Counted from the stretch's first letter, positions 24,748-37,956 are shown. The stretch is DNA of 64,000 bases from Vitis vinifera (GCF_030704535.1 NC_081806.1:3545001-3609000), one strand, 5' to 3'. Notes: a model not told the origin generated them from the sequence alone. A program made the numbers and translations.

Positions 24748-27385
24748 AATAAGGAATTTTTTTTCTTTGTATTTTCCTAAAACATAGTGGGTATTTAATA
24801 AAACTTAATAATTTAAATTGACATTAACTTAAATTGTTCTTAAGTTGTTAACTTAAAACTTTTATTTATTTTTTTACTTTTAAGCATTAAGGTTATTTGG
24901 TAAAATTAATTTAAAATTTATTTTAAGTTATTAAATTGACAAATTTATCTTTATTAATTGTAACTAATGTTTATTATTAAAAAATTTAACTAATATTTAT
25001 TTTTATAAAAATGAGTCAAGAATAAGGAGTCTTGGTTATTAAATATATTATCATTAAATGTGAACAAATAACAAAAATGGAATTAAAAATAAATTAACTA
25101 TTTTGACTTAATATTTAAAGTCATTTTTAATTTTAAGTTGTGATATTAAATTATTTTACTAAACATTAGTAAATTTACTTAATAACTTAAATTTAGTAAG
25201 TCATTTTAAGTTATTAAGTTGATTTACTAGAAACAAATTCAAGAGTATCAATCATTTTTCATCTTTTTTTTTTTATATCTAATTAATCAAAATTACTTTA
25301 TAAGATTATAGAAGAATATTTTTAAATAGAAAACATTTATAGATTTAAAAAAGAAAATTGAAGCCTACTTATTAAAATTACTTTATATGATTACACTAAA
25401 TATTTCGATATATGACACATTTATTGCATTAAGTTTTTTTTGAATAAAATTGATAATGAGATTTTGAAAAAAATAAATAAATTTGCATATTCAAGAGCAT
25501 GTTTGACAATGTTTTAGGAAGTGTTTCTACCCTTTCTCCTAAAAACATTGTAAAACAGACTCTTAAGAATTATTCTTCGGAATTTCAAAAATCCCTTTAT
25601 TTAGTTATCATCATAAACCTTAGCCAATATCACATTTTCACCAAATCTGGCAATGATCTTCCTGATCTGCAAATGGTGGAGGAAGATTTTCTAAAGATAA
25701 CTGAGAATCATCCAAGAAAAGGAATTTGGAATTTGAGTGCACGTCTGCAACTCCTCAGGCATCTTACTTTCCGTAGCAAATTGGAAGAGAAAAATTGACC
25801 ACTTCCAAGTTGGACTGACGTGCCATTATGCCTGACGATTAGTTTGGTGTTCAAGCAAACCTGCACCAATAGCTGCTGCTGCGTTCATAACTGTTACCAT
25901 CTCAACCTTTCAATTAGCTTAAAAGAATATTGAAAGCTTCATAGCAGAGAATAAAAAGAGATCATACAAGTTCAAAATGAACCTAATTGCCCTTTATTAG
26001 CATTTGTACAGAAAATGATCAGGGATTATTTGAACGAAGCTCGAAAACTAACTGACTAAATCCTAAACGAGCCCCTGTTTACCAAAGGGGAGGCAACCCC
26101 TTTTGATGTAGAGGCCATTACATTTCTCCAAACCTTGCCTGTTTTCAGTCCCTCCTTTTTTTTTCTTTTTTTTTTTGAGAAATTTAATTGCTGTCTTCTA
26201 ATGAAAAATAAGAGATGAAGATGAAAAGGTTCATATAACCAGTGAAGAACACTGAGACCTTTGTATTTAAATCCAGCAGAGACACAGGACTTGCCTCCAA
26301 CCAGCAATGAAAGGGAAAAATTAAAATGTCTTTACTTTCCATCAGAGTTGGCACTGGTTCCCACCAGTAGTTCCACTGTTGGAACTGTGAAATCTCACTT
26401 TGTACATGTGAACGGCTCTTCTCCATTATCATCTAATTCATTCTGATCAGTTCTCTTCTTCAAGATGGTCAATGACCATGGCATCAGAATGCTGATTTTA
26501 TAATCTGCAAAACAAGGAGGGTAAGAGAGAAGAATGGATAAATTTTGAAAAGATCACACAGCTCAAGAATGGGGGAAAAGCAAAGTTCAATTCATGCATT
26601 CAAGCATACATAGATATCAAGAACTATAAGAACTTCCATTCAGAGAGCAAATGAAAATTCAATCATGCCAAAAGGTAATTCAGTCAGCTCCATTTCAAAA
26701 GATAAACCCCTAATTTCATCCTATTATGATTTCCATAGGCTTTTATTGCTTAGAAAAACAATTATCATGCATAACAACCGATTGAACAGACCTGACTAAC
26801 CCATTGATTCTCCATATTGTAGGCAACTATGAATTGAAACTGCTCTTCTATTCTCAAGTATATGTACAACAGTAAAATTTTCTTGCCAAATATTTTTCTT
26901 TTCTCAAAGGGTAAAAAATGATTTACAGAAGAACACTCTACTTCGCATGTAGGTTCAGCATCCAGATGGGATCCATCAATACGTGAGTTCATTTCACAGT
27001 AGTTACTGATAAATGCATTTATGCTTTCATTTGAATGCAAAGAAAAATGGAAAAGAGACTAATAGTAAAAAGGTTTGGTTCCCAAAAAGTATTAATGAAA
27101 AGAAAAAATGTTAAAGAAAATGAATTTCTAATGTTTGGTTTATCATGGAAAACATGAAATAAAATTAAATATAATTAAAATTAGTTAAAAACTTATTCAT
27201 TTTCAAATTATTTAATATTATATAAAAATGAAAAATAAGTAAGATAAATTTGAAGAAGTATGTAAAAGCAAAAGAGTGTGAGCGGCAGTGATGTCCAAGT
27301 TTTTTCTTCTTCTTCAGTATTCAGAAATCAAACCGAGCAAAGGGAAAGAATAAAAAAGGATTGAATTATATTTACCAAAATCACC
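24748..27385. other. Intergenic between element and MYB3R, no gene assigned
   Basis: AT-rich to about 25490 and less so at 25500-26560. Short frames occur on both strands there, for example 25499-25798 on plus and 26056-26432 on minus. None carries a known domain. One AT-rich dispersed repeat copy lies at about 27120-27260. The stretch nearest 27386 is probably MYB3R 3' untranslated sequence. The 25.5-26.5 kb part may be a decayed gene or an unrecognised small one. Confidence 0.35.
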
Positions 27386-30300
27386 TTAAGGTATCAAGAC
27401 TCTGTTGGCACTAAAATTAACATCTGGAGTTGCAGTCGAAGAAACTGAGGTGCCACATTTAACTCTGGATGGATCCCATTCCATATCAAACGCATATTCC
27501 AAGCATCTTCCCAGAGTCTTCACAGAAACTGGAGCTTCGGGTTTACAGAGGGAAGCAACCAAACCCTGCTTTGCATTTGGAAAAGCTTTGCTGCTGTTGA
27601 TATCTTCACCATTCTGAGTACATGGGACTGTTTGTGCAGGTGTGGAGCAATCAGAAAAGTTGTTGCTAGATTTTCGGGAAGTTCGCTTTCTTATAATAGA
27701 GGGAGTATTTCTGAAACTCATTGCTGAGCTCCTTAATATAGATTCTGGACTCCTGCTGTTAATAGAGACACTCTGTGCAACTTTGGGAGTGGTAAAACCA
27801 CACGATGGACTGCTTGAATACCTAGTATGGTTGTCTGTACTTGGAAAACAATCGTTCTTTGAAGCAACCAACAAGTCCTTCGAATGTATTGGCTCATAAC
27901 AAAACCAACTATTCTTTATATGCTCTGACTGTAAAGGTGTTGAATTAAGTTTGCTTTTCTTGCCAACTTGGGTATCATCATCACCAAATCGAAATGCTGA
28001 GAGGCTAGAAAGGGAATCGCCTGTTTCACTACTAAATCTCAAATCTGTAACACTCAAATCATAAGTCCAAGGCCTTTTAGGAGATTCCAGTCTTCGCTTA
28101 GAAGTGAGAGAAGCAACAGCCTCAGGAGCATTACAAGGATTACAGTTTTTTTTAACAGAACCAGGAAGACCCAAGGGAATAGACAAAGGTTCACACATAT
28201 TTGCATGATTGTCATTGTCTGTGCATGGTTCACCAATAACAGCAGTACCAGTGGCATCTTTACCATCAAACTGAAATCCATTTGGCAGATTTAAATCCCC
28301 TCCTGAAGGGATAACAGATTTTGGTTCTAAACAATTCTCTCCTCCATAAGCATTTCCAAGAACCAAATCAGTCAAACAAGTCCCAACAGCATACTCTGAC
28401 CCGTCTTTCTGATGAAGAGAGACTATTTCACCGTGATTCTGCTTGACAGCTGTGCCCTTCGTGCTGTTTGAATTTGTTTCACAATTTTGGGAATCAGGAA
28501 CGATAGCTCCATGTTTATCCAAGGTGGAACGGGCAACTAATTTGGTCTCCGATTTCTTCTTTATTGAGCAATTCCAATGATTTTTTATTGCATTGTCATT
28601 CCTGCCATTTTCAAAAAGATATGAAAAGATAATACCACATCCAGGAGTAATTCATTTGTTCTATCTAGTGAGAACATGCATTAAATTATTTTTTTTTAAG
28701 AATGAAAGAATCATATTCAAAACAAAAATCAGGTACTTCCACCCAGAAATTGCATTTTTTGAGGGGGGAAAAAGCCCTAGCCAAAAGGATTTGATTGAAA
28801 AAAAGAATGCAACCATGATCTGATTTAGATTCAAAAATACCTACAAAAGAACCATTTAGCCTTTAAGTTGATAAAGACAACTTCATATTACCCTGTAGAG
28901 CTTTGTAGATCCAAAGTACAGTATCTCTCTCCTAATGCATGGTTTTAAATCAAACAGAAGAATCTCTCCCCTAATGAATTTCACTTTTAGATCAAAATAG
29001 AGCAGAATGGTTTTTTCTTTTTTCCTTTTGCCTCAAATATCCAAAATGTAAATAGAAGTCAAAGTAATTTTGAGTTCTCTAAAATGCATTTTTTTGGGGT
29101 TACTTTTTATTTGTCAAAGACATTTGAATATTTCCCTCTTTTATTGCAGGGATAATGTGATAAAGATCTTTCTATATATCATTAATGATTCAGTTCAAAC
29201 CTTCCAGGCAGGAACCTTGCTATTTCTGCCCACTTGTTCCCATAAAGTTGATGATAGTACGTAAGAATTGCCTCCTCTTCTTTGGTCCATGCATCTTTCT
29301 TTATAGCTGGGTCTAAATGGTTGTGCCACCTGAAAAATCGATTTGTGACTTCAGAATTTTGGAATTAATGTACTCTATGTACTCTATATAAGAACAAATA
29401 CATTGATGGGGCACAACAATATGCTGAAAATGTTAGAATGTATGGATCTTGAAGCACATTCATCTGCTTAGAACCAATTAAATTATTTGCTTGTGACTTA
29501 GGTGATACTTTTGCACACTAATTAAGACAACTGGACGGCTTTGGTAATATATAATCATTATACATATGCAATAGAGAATACCATCAGCATAAATCACCAA
29601 CATAGATCTCCAAGCAGATGATATACAAAACCAAAAGGTCAATAGTGAAAAGGGTATTCCTTCCTAGCTGTTGTAATGCATTTACATGATAAAGAGTTCC
29701 CAAAATTGGAGCAAGCAAAAACATAAGAAACTACAAAAACAATCACACTTCTTAAAGCATGTCAAAATACCCTTAATGAGAACTCAGGAAGGTCTCAGAA
29801 GTCGACATTGTTAATAACAAGAAAGAAGAATGTACATAGAATGCCATAACGTTGGTGCCTTAACTAGATTTTACATACCTTTCTCGGCATTGCTTGCCTA
29901 TGCGGCCTGGTAAGGCCTTTGCAATCATAGACCATCTCTTACAACCATACTTTTTAACTGACTCAACAATGCAGTCATCCTCCTGAAAGTAAACAAGCCA
30001 CAATCACATTTAATGGTATCATAATCTTCGAGAACACAACAAGCAGTAAGGTTTGTTTTTACCTCCTTCGTCCAAGGTCCTTTGACAAGTTCAGGATTTA
30101 GAACCTTCTGCCAGCGATGCAAGCACTGGATATCTGTCCGTCCATGAAGATACTCAGCTGTATAAATTCAAAAGAAATCAAATCAACAACACTGAGAAAG
30201 GCAATGAGTAGTATGGCATTTTTACCCAATTTCTTGGTATGTTTTATCCAATTATTACACAAACTGGTGGAACAATAAAAAAAAATTAATCAAACATTCT

Positions 30301-33220
30301 ACTGCAATAGAAAATGCCATGCTCACCTATTTTCTTCCAATTTCTTCCATTGAAGTTTTTCACAACAGTAGTTAAAAGATTGTCCTGTCCATCATTTAAG
30401 GAAAACCAAAAAGTAAGTTATGATGTGCTTACTGAGGTTAGAAAGCTTCAGCGGTGCAAATTCAAGATAACAAGAAAGAAAACAATTAAATCTAGAAAAG
30501 ATGTAGGCAGTAATTTCTCAATTTCGAACTTATTGTATTCTTCCATTTTTGTTTTTCTTCTTATTTCCTACACTCTGAATACTCTAAAAATGAAAATTTA
30601 TTTCAAGAAACTTTATGAGAAACAGTAAGCTGGCCAATTTGAATCTGCTGCTCATCTACTTCCCCACTTATGCAAACTATATAAGCTGACCAAAGCAGAA
30701 ACTTCAGTGACTAACCTCTTCCTCTGTCCATCCTCCCTTTGTTGATCGTCTGGTCGGACCAGTTATCCTCCTACAGAAAATAGCCCATATCACAGTTATC
30801 ACAGTTCTATGCAGGAAAAAGAAAGTTGCCCACCAAAGAAAAGAATCTTTTGTAAGCCATATCAAGCAGCAATCAGGGGAGGGAAATCATCAAAGATTGG
30901 TTGACAGTGCAAAAAACGCCATCATCTATACCAATAAGGGTGACTTGAAACAACTTAAATGTGCTACTGAAGAAGAAGACCAGAAGAAAAGACTGAAATA
31001 AGACATGAATATGGCCTATAGTTTTAAACATGCCTATGTTTTTTAGAAAGGGAATGAGCCCAAATTTTCATATTTTGATAAGTGGGCTCTCCTGATTTGA
31101 ACTGTAGCTGAGCTTAAATAAGCAAGGTTAGTTAACTTTAGGTTTTATTTTATTTTTTCCAGTACACTTTGGAAGAAAATTTAACCACCGCACACAATGA
31201 AGTCGTAATGACTTAACCAAACATAACAAATATTAAAACCAGTAAGATCACCCCCTCACGTGGTTGGGTTTTCAATTTCCCAAACATCCCCTACAGGTAT
31301 TCATTGAGCTTAATCAAGTAAAATGAAGTTAATCCAAAAGCGATAACTACCTGAATCAATATTCTGATACTCCAGAACATTCTATTACAAATTTAATGTA
31401 TATCTTCACATAACCAGTGAGCCTGGATGAGGTTTATACTGAATAGCCAACGGCAAATTTATCATCTACTAACACAGGCCCTTTAAAATTTTAACTTATC
31501 AATCAAAAAGCTTAACCGATAAACTGTAACTTAAATTGGGAATCAAGGCAGATCAAAATGCTATAAACTAGGTTAGTTAACTTTTGGTTTTATTTTGTTT
31601 TTCCAGTACAGTTTAGGAAGAAAATTTAACCACTGCATGCAATGAAGTTGTGATGACGTAACCAAACATAACAAATCTTAGAACTGGTAAGATTACCACC
31701 CACGAGGCTGGGTTTCAATTTCCCAAACAGCCCCTACAGGTATTCATTGGGCTGGATCAAGTACAATGAAGTTAGCAAAAAGTGGATAACTACCTGAATC
31801 AATATTCTGATACTCCAGAACATTCTATTATAAATTTGATATGAAATCTAAATAAATATCTTCACATAGCCACCCTGGATGAGTGAGGTTTATACTAAAT
31901 AGCCAACAGCAAATTTATCATCTACAAACACAGGCCCTTTAAAATTTTAATTATCAATCAAAAAGCTTAAACATTTTCAATAAGGCCTGATAGACTGTAA
32001 CTTAAATTGGGAATCAAGGCAGATCAAAATGCTATAAATTAGGTTAGTTAACTTTTGGTTTTATTTTGTTTTTCCTGTACACTTTAGTAAGAAAATTCAA
32101 CCACTGCATGCAATGAAGTTGTGATGACGTAACCAAACATAACGAATCTTAAAAACGGTAAGATTACACCCACGTGGCTGGCTTTTCAATTTCCCAAACA
32201 GCCCCTACAGGTATTCATTGAGCTGAATCAAGTACAACGAAGTTAAGCGAACGGAAATAACTACCTGTATCAATATTCTGATACTCCAGAACATTCTATT
32301 ATAAATTTGATATCAAAACTAAATGCATATCTTTACATAGCCACTTCAGAGCCAGGATGAGTGAGGTTTATACTAAATAGCCAATAACAAATTTATCATC
32401 TACAAACATAAGCCTTTTAAAATTTTAAATTATCAATCAAAAAGCTTAAACATTTTCAATAAGGCCTGACAGACTGTAAGTTAAACTGCGATCCAAGGCA
32501 GATCAAAATGCTATAAACTAGGTTAGTTAACTTTCAGTTTTATTTTATTTTTTCCAGTATACTTTAGGAAGAAAACTTAACAACTGCATGAAATATAGTT
32601 GTAATAACGTAACCAAACATAACAAATCCTAAAACCGGTAAGATTACCACCCCTGGCTAGTTTTCAATTTCCCAAACAGGCCCTCCAGGTATTCGTTGAG
32701 CTGAATCAAGTACAGAGAAGTTGAAGTACAAAGTGATAACTGCTCGAATCAATATTCTGATACTCCAGAACATCCTATTATAAATTTGATATGGAATATA
32801 GATGTATCTTCACATAGCCAGTTCAGAGCCCGGATCAGTGAGGTTTATACTAAATAGCTAACAGAAAATTTTAACATCTACAAACACAAGCCCTTTAAAA
32901 TTTTAAATTATCAATCAAGAAGCTTAAACATTTTCACTAAGGCCTGACAGACAGAAACTTAAATTGTGAACCCAGGCAGATCAAAATGGTATAAACCAGC
33001 AATTTATCACATCAAACAGAACTAAGAGAACACAGAAACCTCTATATTATAACAATTGACAATACAAGAAAGCAAATATGATCAAGATGGCATACTTCTG
33101 AGCAGAGGCCGATCTCAGAGCAGCGGTATCAGAACTGCTCTCAGAAACCGAAGAATTGGAAACGAACTCAGCTTCCTTATTCAAATCCACATTACAGTCC
33201 TCCTCCTTAACTCCCGACAT
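27386..33220 (-). CDS. MYB3R: Three-repeat MYB transcription factor (MYB3R), 7 exons
   Basis: Exons 33096-33220, 30716-30770, 30327-30384, 30063-30157, 29879-29982, 29201-29329 and 27386-28601 give 593 aa, with phases closing at each GT-AG junction. Residues 46-52 are GPTRRST, the lead-in of plant MYB3R proteins. Three MYB repeats follow: R1 about 53-105 (KGGWTEEEDN to LHRWQKVLNPE), R2 about 106-157 (KGPWTKEEDD to RWHNHLDP) and R3 about 158-208 (KKDAWTKEEE to IKNHWNCSIKKK). The long last exon holds a serine-rich tail and the LGRCLEYAFDMEWD block typical of the family near the C-terminus. MYB3R factors bind MSA elements and switch G2/M genes on or off, partly within the DREAM complex. Activator versus repressor type is not decided here. 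An alternative start 5 codons upstream (33235) is possible. Confidence 0.95.
31125..32998. repeat. Four tandem copies of a repeat of about 470 bp in MYB3R intron 1
   Basis: Units start with GGTTAGTTAACTTT at about 31125, 31571, 32042 and 32521, so periods are about 447, 471 and 479 bp. Each carries, in order, a T-rich tract ending TTCCAGTA, a CTGCATG(C/A)AAT word, G(A/T)TGACGTAACC or a variant, CCAAACAT, TTTCAATTTCCC, CAATATTCTGATACTCCAG, GAGGTTTATACT, and AGGCAGATCAAAATG(C/G)TATAAAC at the end. The first unit is somewhat shorter. They lie within intron 1 of the MYB3R gene (30771-33095). Copies are similar enough to have expanded fairly recently. Confidence 0.9.
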
Positions 33221-33345
33221 GATCGCGATCACCACCTCTCCTCCGAATCAGTCCTGCAAAAATAAAAAAACGGAGCAGAAGTCAGAACAAACGAAACCAA
33301 GTCAAATCCCAAAATCACTCACGAAATCCATCCCAATTTCAATAC

Positions 33346-33350
33346 CCGTT
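33346..33350 (-). promoter_or_regulatory. MSA-like mitosis-specific activator site
   Basis: On the minus strand the sequence TCTAACGGGTA is one base from the MSA consensus TCYAACGGYYA. The core AACGG is the MYB3R binding site, here about 126 bp upstream of the MYB3R start codon. This suggests self-regulation, which is inference. Confidence 0.45.
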
Positions 33351-33373
33351 AGAAAACTTCAAGCCTTCCTTCG

Positions 33374-33381
33374 TTTCCCGC
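33374..33381. promoter_or_regulatory. E2F consensus site upstream of MYB3R
   Basis: TTTCCCGC is an exact match to the E2F/DP consensus TTTSSCGC. It lies about 155 bp upstream of the MYB3R start codon, in the leader or core promoter. Confidence 0.55.
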
Positions 33382-33601
33382 AGTTTCTGAGCACCCAAAC
33401 ACCACTTAACGAAAGCAGTTTCTAGGGCTTATCTCAATGAATTGTCAAGCCTATGTAACCGCCAAAGAAATGAGTAGCGACAAGTGTTTGGTATTCATAA
33501 GAAAGTGAAACTGAACAGAGAAAAAAACTTTGTCTTTCTTTTTTTGGATTAAAGAATTAGGGTTTGAAGAGGTGTAGAGACATTCGGATCGACACGAAGT
33601 A

Positions 33602-33609
33602 GCGGGAAA
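33602..33609. promoter_or_regulatory. Second E2F consensus site, opposite orientation
   Basis: GCGGGAAA is the exact reverse complement of TTTCCCGC. It lies about 385 bp upstream of the MYB3R start codon, facing the site at 33374. Confidence 0.55.
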
Positions 33610-33655
33610 GTGAGGAGAGAGAGAGAAAGAGAAACTGGCTTGTTGCGTTTTGATT

Positions 33656-33748
33656 TAAACGGCTCACACACAAAAGCTTTCTTTGGAAGCAATGAGAAGA
33701 GAAGAGACGGTCACGGTCGTCTTTTTACGCCGTTTATTATACCGTTAC
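33656..33748. promoter_or_regulatory. Cluster of three AACGG cores upstream of MYB3R
   Basis: AACGG occurs on the plus strand at 33658-33662 and on the minus strand at 33730-33734 and 33742-33746 (context GTAACGGTA). Only the 5-base core matches the MSA element, so single sites may be chance. The clustering near a MYB3R gene is why they are listed. Confidence 0.3.
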
Positions 33749-33749
33749 A

Positions 33750-36143
33750 ATTTCTTTCTTTTCCGGCGAAGTTTGTTTTTTCTGCCCGCTGCCTTATAAT
33801 AAACTTCAGTGCCATTTATTTTTAGAGTTGAATTTTAATAATTTTAATTTAACCTTTATGTGTAAATATAAATAATATTTATATTCAAATTTGAATCAAA
33901 TTATTCCAATAAATAAATAAATAAGAAAAATTGTGTTTTGATTCACTAATATGAAAATATATATAAAAAAAAAACCTCAAAATTTTAAAATTAATATCAT
34001 TTTCATATATTTAAAAATAATTTAAAATATATGCATTTTTTAACGAATCATCTAATTATTCTCCGGAAACATCTATTTGACTTGTCATATCATCAACATC
34101 ATTTAACAATTACACTCTTTCACATGTATTTCTCTTCCTTTTAAATATTTATTCACTCTCCAAGTAAGTAGTTTTTTTTTTTTTTTTCTTATCTTCATCA
34201 ACAAGCATTCCATAGGAAAAATGGCATCGGCGTAATGAAAAAAAAAATATTTAAAGAGACCGTGGAAAAAACCATAAGTCTTATTTTCAACAAAACTCAA
34301 ACCCATTTACAATAAGTTTCCCTACTTTTAATATTCACACTCTTCAGTGGGCTGTTTGTTTCTAGATAAAAAAATAATCTCAAATAATAATAATAATAAT
34401 AAATGAAAAATATATACGAGTCTAGTTGTCAATTGATATTGATGACATGACAAGTCAAATGAACATTTTGGAGAATAATTGAATGACTTATGTATGTATT
34501 TCAAATTATTTTTAAATAAATGAAGATTATATTGATTTAAAAATTTTGAGGTTTTTTTCTATATATTTTCATATCAGTGAATTAAAACCAACTTTTCCCA
34601 AATAAATACCATCAATGTTGTAACACCTTCTATTTTTTAAGTTTATTTTTAAATAAAAATAATATTTTAAAAAAATCATGTGTAATTTTACTATGTAAAA
34701 ATTTTAAAATAAAATATGTTCAAATGTATACCTTTTTAATTATTGAATTTCATATTAAGGAAATCAAATAAAAAAATAAGCTTAAAATAGTAAATAAAAA
34801 TAATTTATATTTTTAAATTTTTTGTTTTCTATTCCTTTTTAATTTTTCTTTTTATGTTTCCAAAAGCTTGTTTAGCTATTTAATTTAAAAATGTCTTTTT
34901 TTTTAAAAAAAAAAAACATAAACCTATTTTTATTTTTTTTTCAACATTGTTCTACCATTATTCTTTGGAAATAATTTTTAAAAATAAAGTGAAATAGAAA
35001 ATATTTTTTTCACCTATTTTTAAAATGAAAAAGGAAAACATGAGTTAATTTATAAACAAGTTTTAGAAAATATGACCAATGAATCCTAAATTTCTTAGAA
35101 ATCAAACATAACATTAACGTAAGAAATCAAACATAACATTAACGTAATTTTGCTTTTTGAGTGTTAGTAAGGATTTAACAGTGTAAGATAAGTCACGGAT
35201 TTGAAAAAGGAAATAAATTTTCAAAATGTCGTTTGTAAATTATTAACAATAAAAGAGAAAATTAAAATAAAAACATAAAAAAGAAAGGAACAAGGACGTG
35301 AATTTATTGACTTTTTGGGGTGACTAAAGTTTAATGAGAAAATGAAAAGGGCAAAAAGGCAAGAGTCATTTTGGAAATATTTTAATACTAATAAAGGTAT
35401 CATTTGGTTATTATGTTTCGTTTAAAGATAAAACAATGGACGACCTTCCATTATTTTTAGTCTTATTTTTTATTTTCAAAACATAGAAAACAAAAACATG
35501 TTTAACAATTGGAATATTTTTCAATATTCATGGGAAAACACATCAATATTGGACATGGGTTATCAATGAATGTGGATTTTCCATTTTAATATTTTGGAAA
35601 TTAAAAAATTAATTTATTATTATTATTTCAAAATTTGCTATGTAATTTTAAAAAATATAAAAGAAAAACATTTTTCAAATGTGAAGTCCATTGATTTTTT
35701 TGTTTAGCTTATTAAGGAAAATACGAAAAATAAATAAATAAATAAAATTAAAATTTTATATATTTTAAAATTATTTAATATAGAAGAACAATAGGTGAAA
35801 TGAGTTAAAAAAAAAGTGTGTAAACAATAATTTATAACTTTAAGAATATTTTTAGTTATAAAAAAAAATTGAGAAGAAAAAAAAATTAAGGAAAATAACT
35901 ATCTCACACAAAAGAAAATTAAATATAATTAAAAAAATATTAAAAATTTATATATTTTTAAATTATTTAATTTTTATATAAATAAAGATATATTTAAACA
36001 TAATTTATTAACTTTAAATTCATTTTTTATTTTTTTCTCTATTTTCTTTCTTTGGTACTTTTACTAAAATTTTCTAAAAACCAGAAAGAAGGTAATTTTT
36101 TTTTCCACATTTTATTCCCTGATATAATATATGAAATAAAAAA
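33750..36143. other. AT-rich intergenic DNA with dispersed repeats
   Basis: No gene is seen. Two further copies of the AT-rich dispersed repeat occur at about 35700-35860 and 35890-36075. They share the words ATATTTT(A/T)AAATTATTTAAT and AATTTAT(T/A)AACTTTAA and a terminal pyrimidine tract. A short direct repeat, GAAATCAAACATAACATTAA, occurs twice at about 35098-35142. Confidence 0.45.
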
Positions 36144-36838
36144 GAGAGAATTATGTTTTGGGGTAGATGGGCTCCCAAATTAACAAAAGGTTCATGTAAC
36201 TCTTTAAATTAAGTCCAAGACCCAATAAAAGTATGGAAATTGAGTTGAAGGATATCATCATTCAGTATTTTCAAAAATGTCCTTTATTGATTTTGAGAAA
36301 AAAAATTAATATTTTTAAAAAATACTATTATTTAATTTAATATTTTTTATTTAATTTAATATTTAAAAAAAATATTTTTATGTAATTTAATATTTTTTAA
36401 AATACTTTTATTTAATTTAATATTTTTTAAAAATAAATTTATTTAATTTAATATTTTTTAAAAATAAATTTATTTAATTTAATATTTTTTAAAAATAAAT
36501 TTATTTAATTTAATATTTTAAAAAATATTTAATTTAATATTTTTTTTAAATACTTTAATTTAATTTAATATTTTTGAAAAAAAAATTAATTTAATATTTT
36601 TGAAAAAAAAATTATTTAATTTAATATTTTTGAAAACTACTTTTATTTAATTTAGTATTTTTGAAAAAAAAATTATTGAAAAAAAAATTATTTAACTTAA
36701 TTTTATAAAATATTTTATATGTGTTCTTAAAGGGTATATTTGTCCGTTACTATTTCATATCTTTCAATTCAATTTGAAGAGTTATATGGACCTTTTGTTA
36801 ATTTGGGTGTCCATCTACCCCCAAAAGATAATTCTCCC
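36144..36838. mobile_element. Non-autonomous element with long terminal inverted repeats, copy 2 (Mutator-like)
   Basis: The ends match the element at 24100: GAGAGAATTATGTTTTGGGG on the left and AAAGATAATTCTCCC on the right, with the same AGTTGAAGGATATCAT subterminal word and the same AT-rich repeating core. Flanks AATAAAAAA and GATAAAAAA agree at 8 of 9 positions, supporting a 9-bp target duplication. At 695 bp it is slightly longer than copy 1, by extra core repeats. No coding capacity. Confidence 0.8.
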
Positions 36839-36899
36839 GATAAAAAATAAAGGTATATGTTAAGACCTTTCTTAGGTTTCTTCTTTAGGAAGAGTCTTC

Positions 36900-37956
36900 A
36901 CTAGTAGACGACTTTTTTTTGTAGGGATGGGCATAAGGATCCCTAATGCCTCTAAAAAATTAGGGATGGGGAGTTAATGTCTTCTGTTGAAATCCCCTTA
37001 TAGAATTTCATGTTATATTGTCTTCAAAACTATGAGAGAGCATCCAATAATCAACCATAGAGGCCTTACGAACGACCCCTGTTGGAACATGCTCCCAAGA
37101 GTATGGAGTTGTACCTACCTTTTTATACAATGATGACTCTAACATAGAATAATAGCATGGTGCCCTAAAGTTGACCATCCTAAGCACCCTTAACAACAAT
37201 CTCACAATAGATGTCCAATTTAGTATCCCTTAAGTTCTACAAAGAATAAGATAATTAATTAACAAATAATAATAATATGAAATAAAAAAAATTAAAAAGA
37301 GATTAGGAATTGTCATACCATCTTCACCTTCTGCAATAGGCATTAGAGGAGCACTCTATGGCACATTTGACTACCCCTCCCACTCCGTTGCTAACTAGCA
37401 AAAAACTTTAGTTCTACCATTTCTTTGTGAATTCTAGAATCCTAGAAACTAAGCACTAAGACCTATAACTAGGGCAAATATACCAAGTAGTGGTTCTATG
37501 ATGCTTGACTTGATACAAAAATAATAGTTCCCCAACTCCAATTCATTATTAGGAGTCATATTCATGATAGTTATAGCCATTAGAGCAATGGCTATGTTGG
37601 GCTTAAAACAATGCAAGGGAGCTTTAATGAAAAAAGAGAAATGTTGCACTAGTAGTGCAAGTGGAAGGCTTATCCAACCCTCAAATGTTCTACTAGGACT
37701 ATGCACTCCCTAGGTTTAAGGGGTTGAAGCTCTTCCTTCTAAAGAAAAACATGAAACTTCACAAAGGAATGAGTCTTGAAGCACTCAATGATGACCTCAA
37801 ATCAACCATATACTTTTTACAAAGAAAAAATGAGCAATGGAGAAGAAAGACAAAATTTTAAAAAATATGAAAGAAAATCAAATAAAAGTCTTTATATAAG
37901 GCACTAGGGATGGTTGACTACTAACCCACAATGCTTGAGAACATATGGATAGCCTA
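36900..37956 (-). other. Unassigned stretch, possibly a decayed mobile element
   Basis: Less AT-rich than its flanks. Several minus-strand frames of 60-85 codons occur (37008-37205, 37449-37706), interrupted by stops. I recognise no domain. A decayed transposon or gene fragment is the likeliest explanation. Confidence 0.3.
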
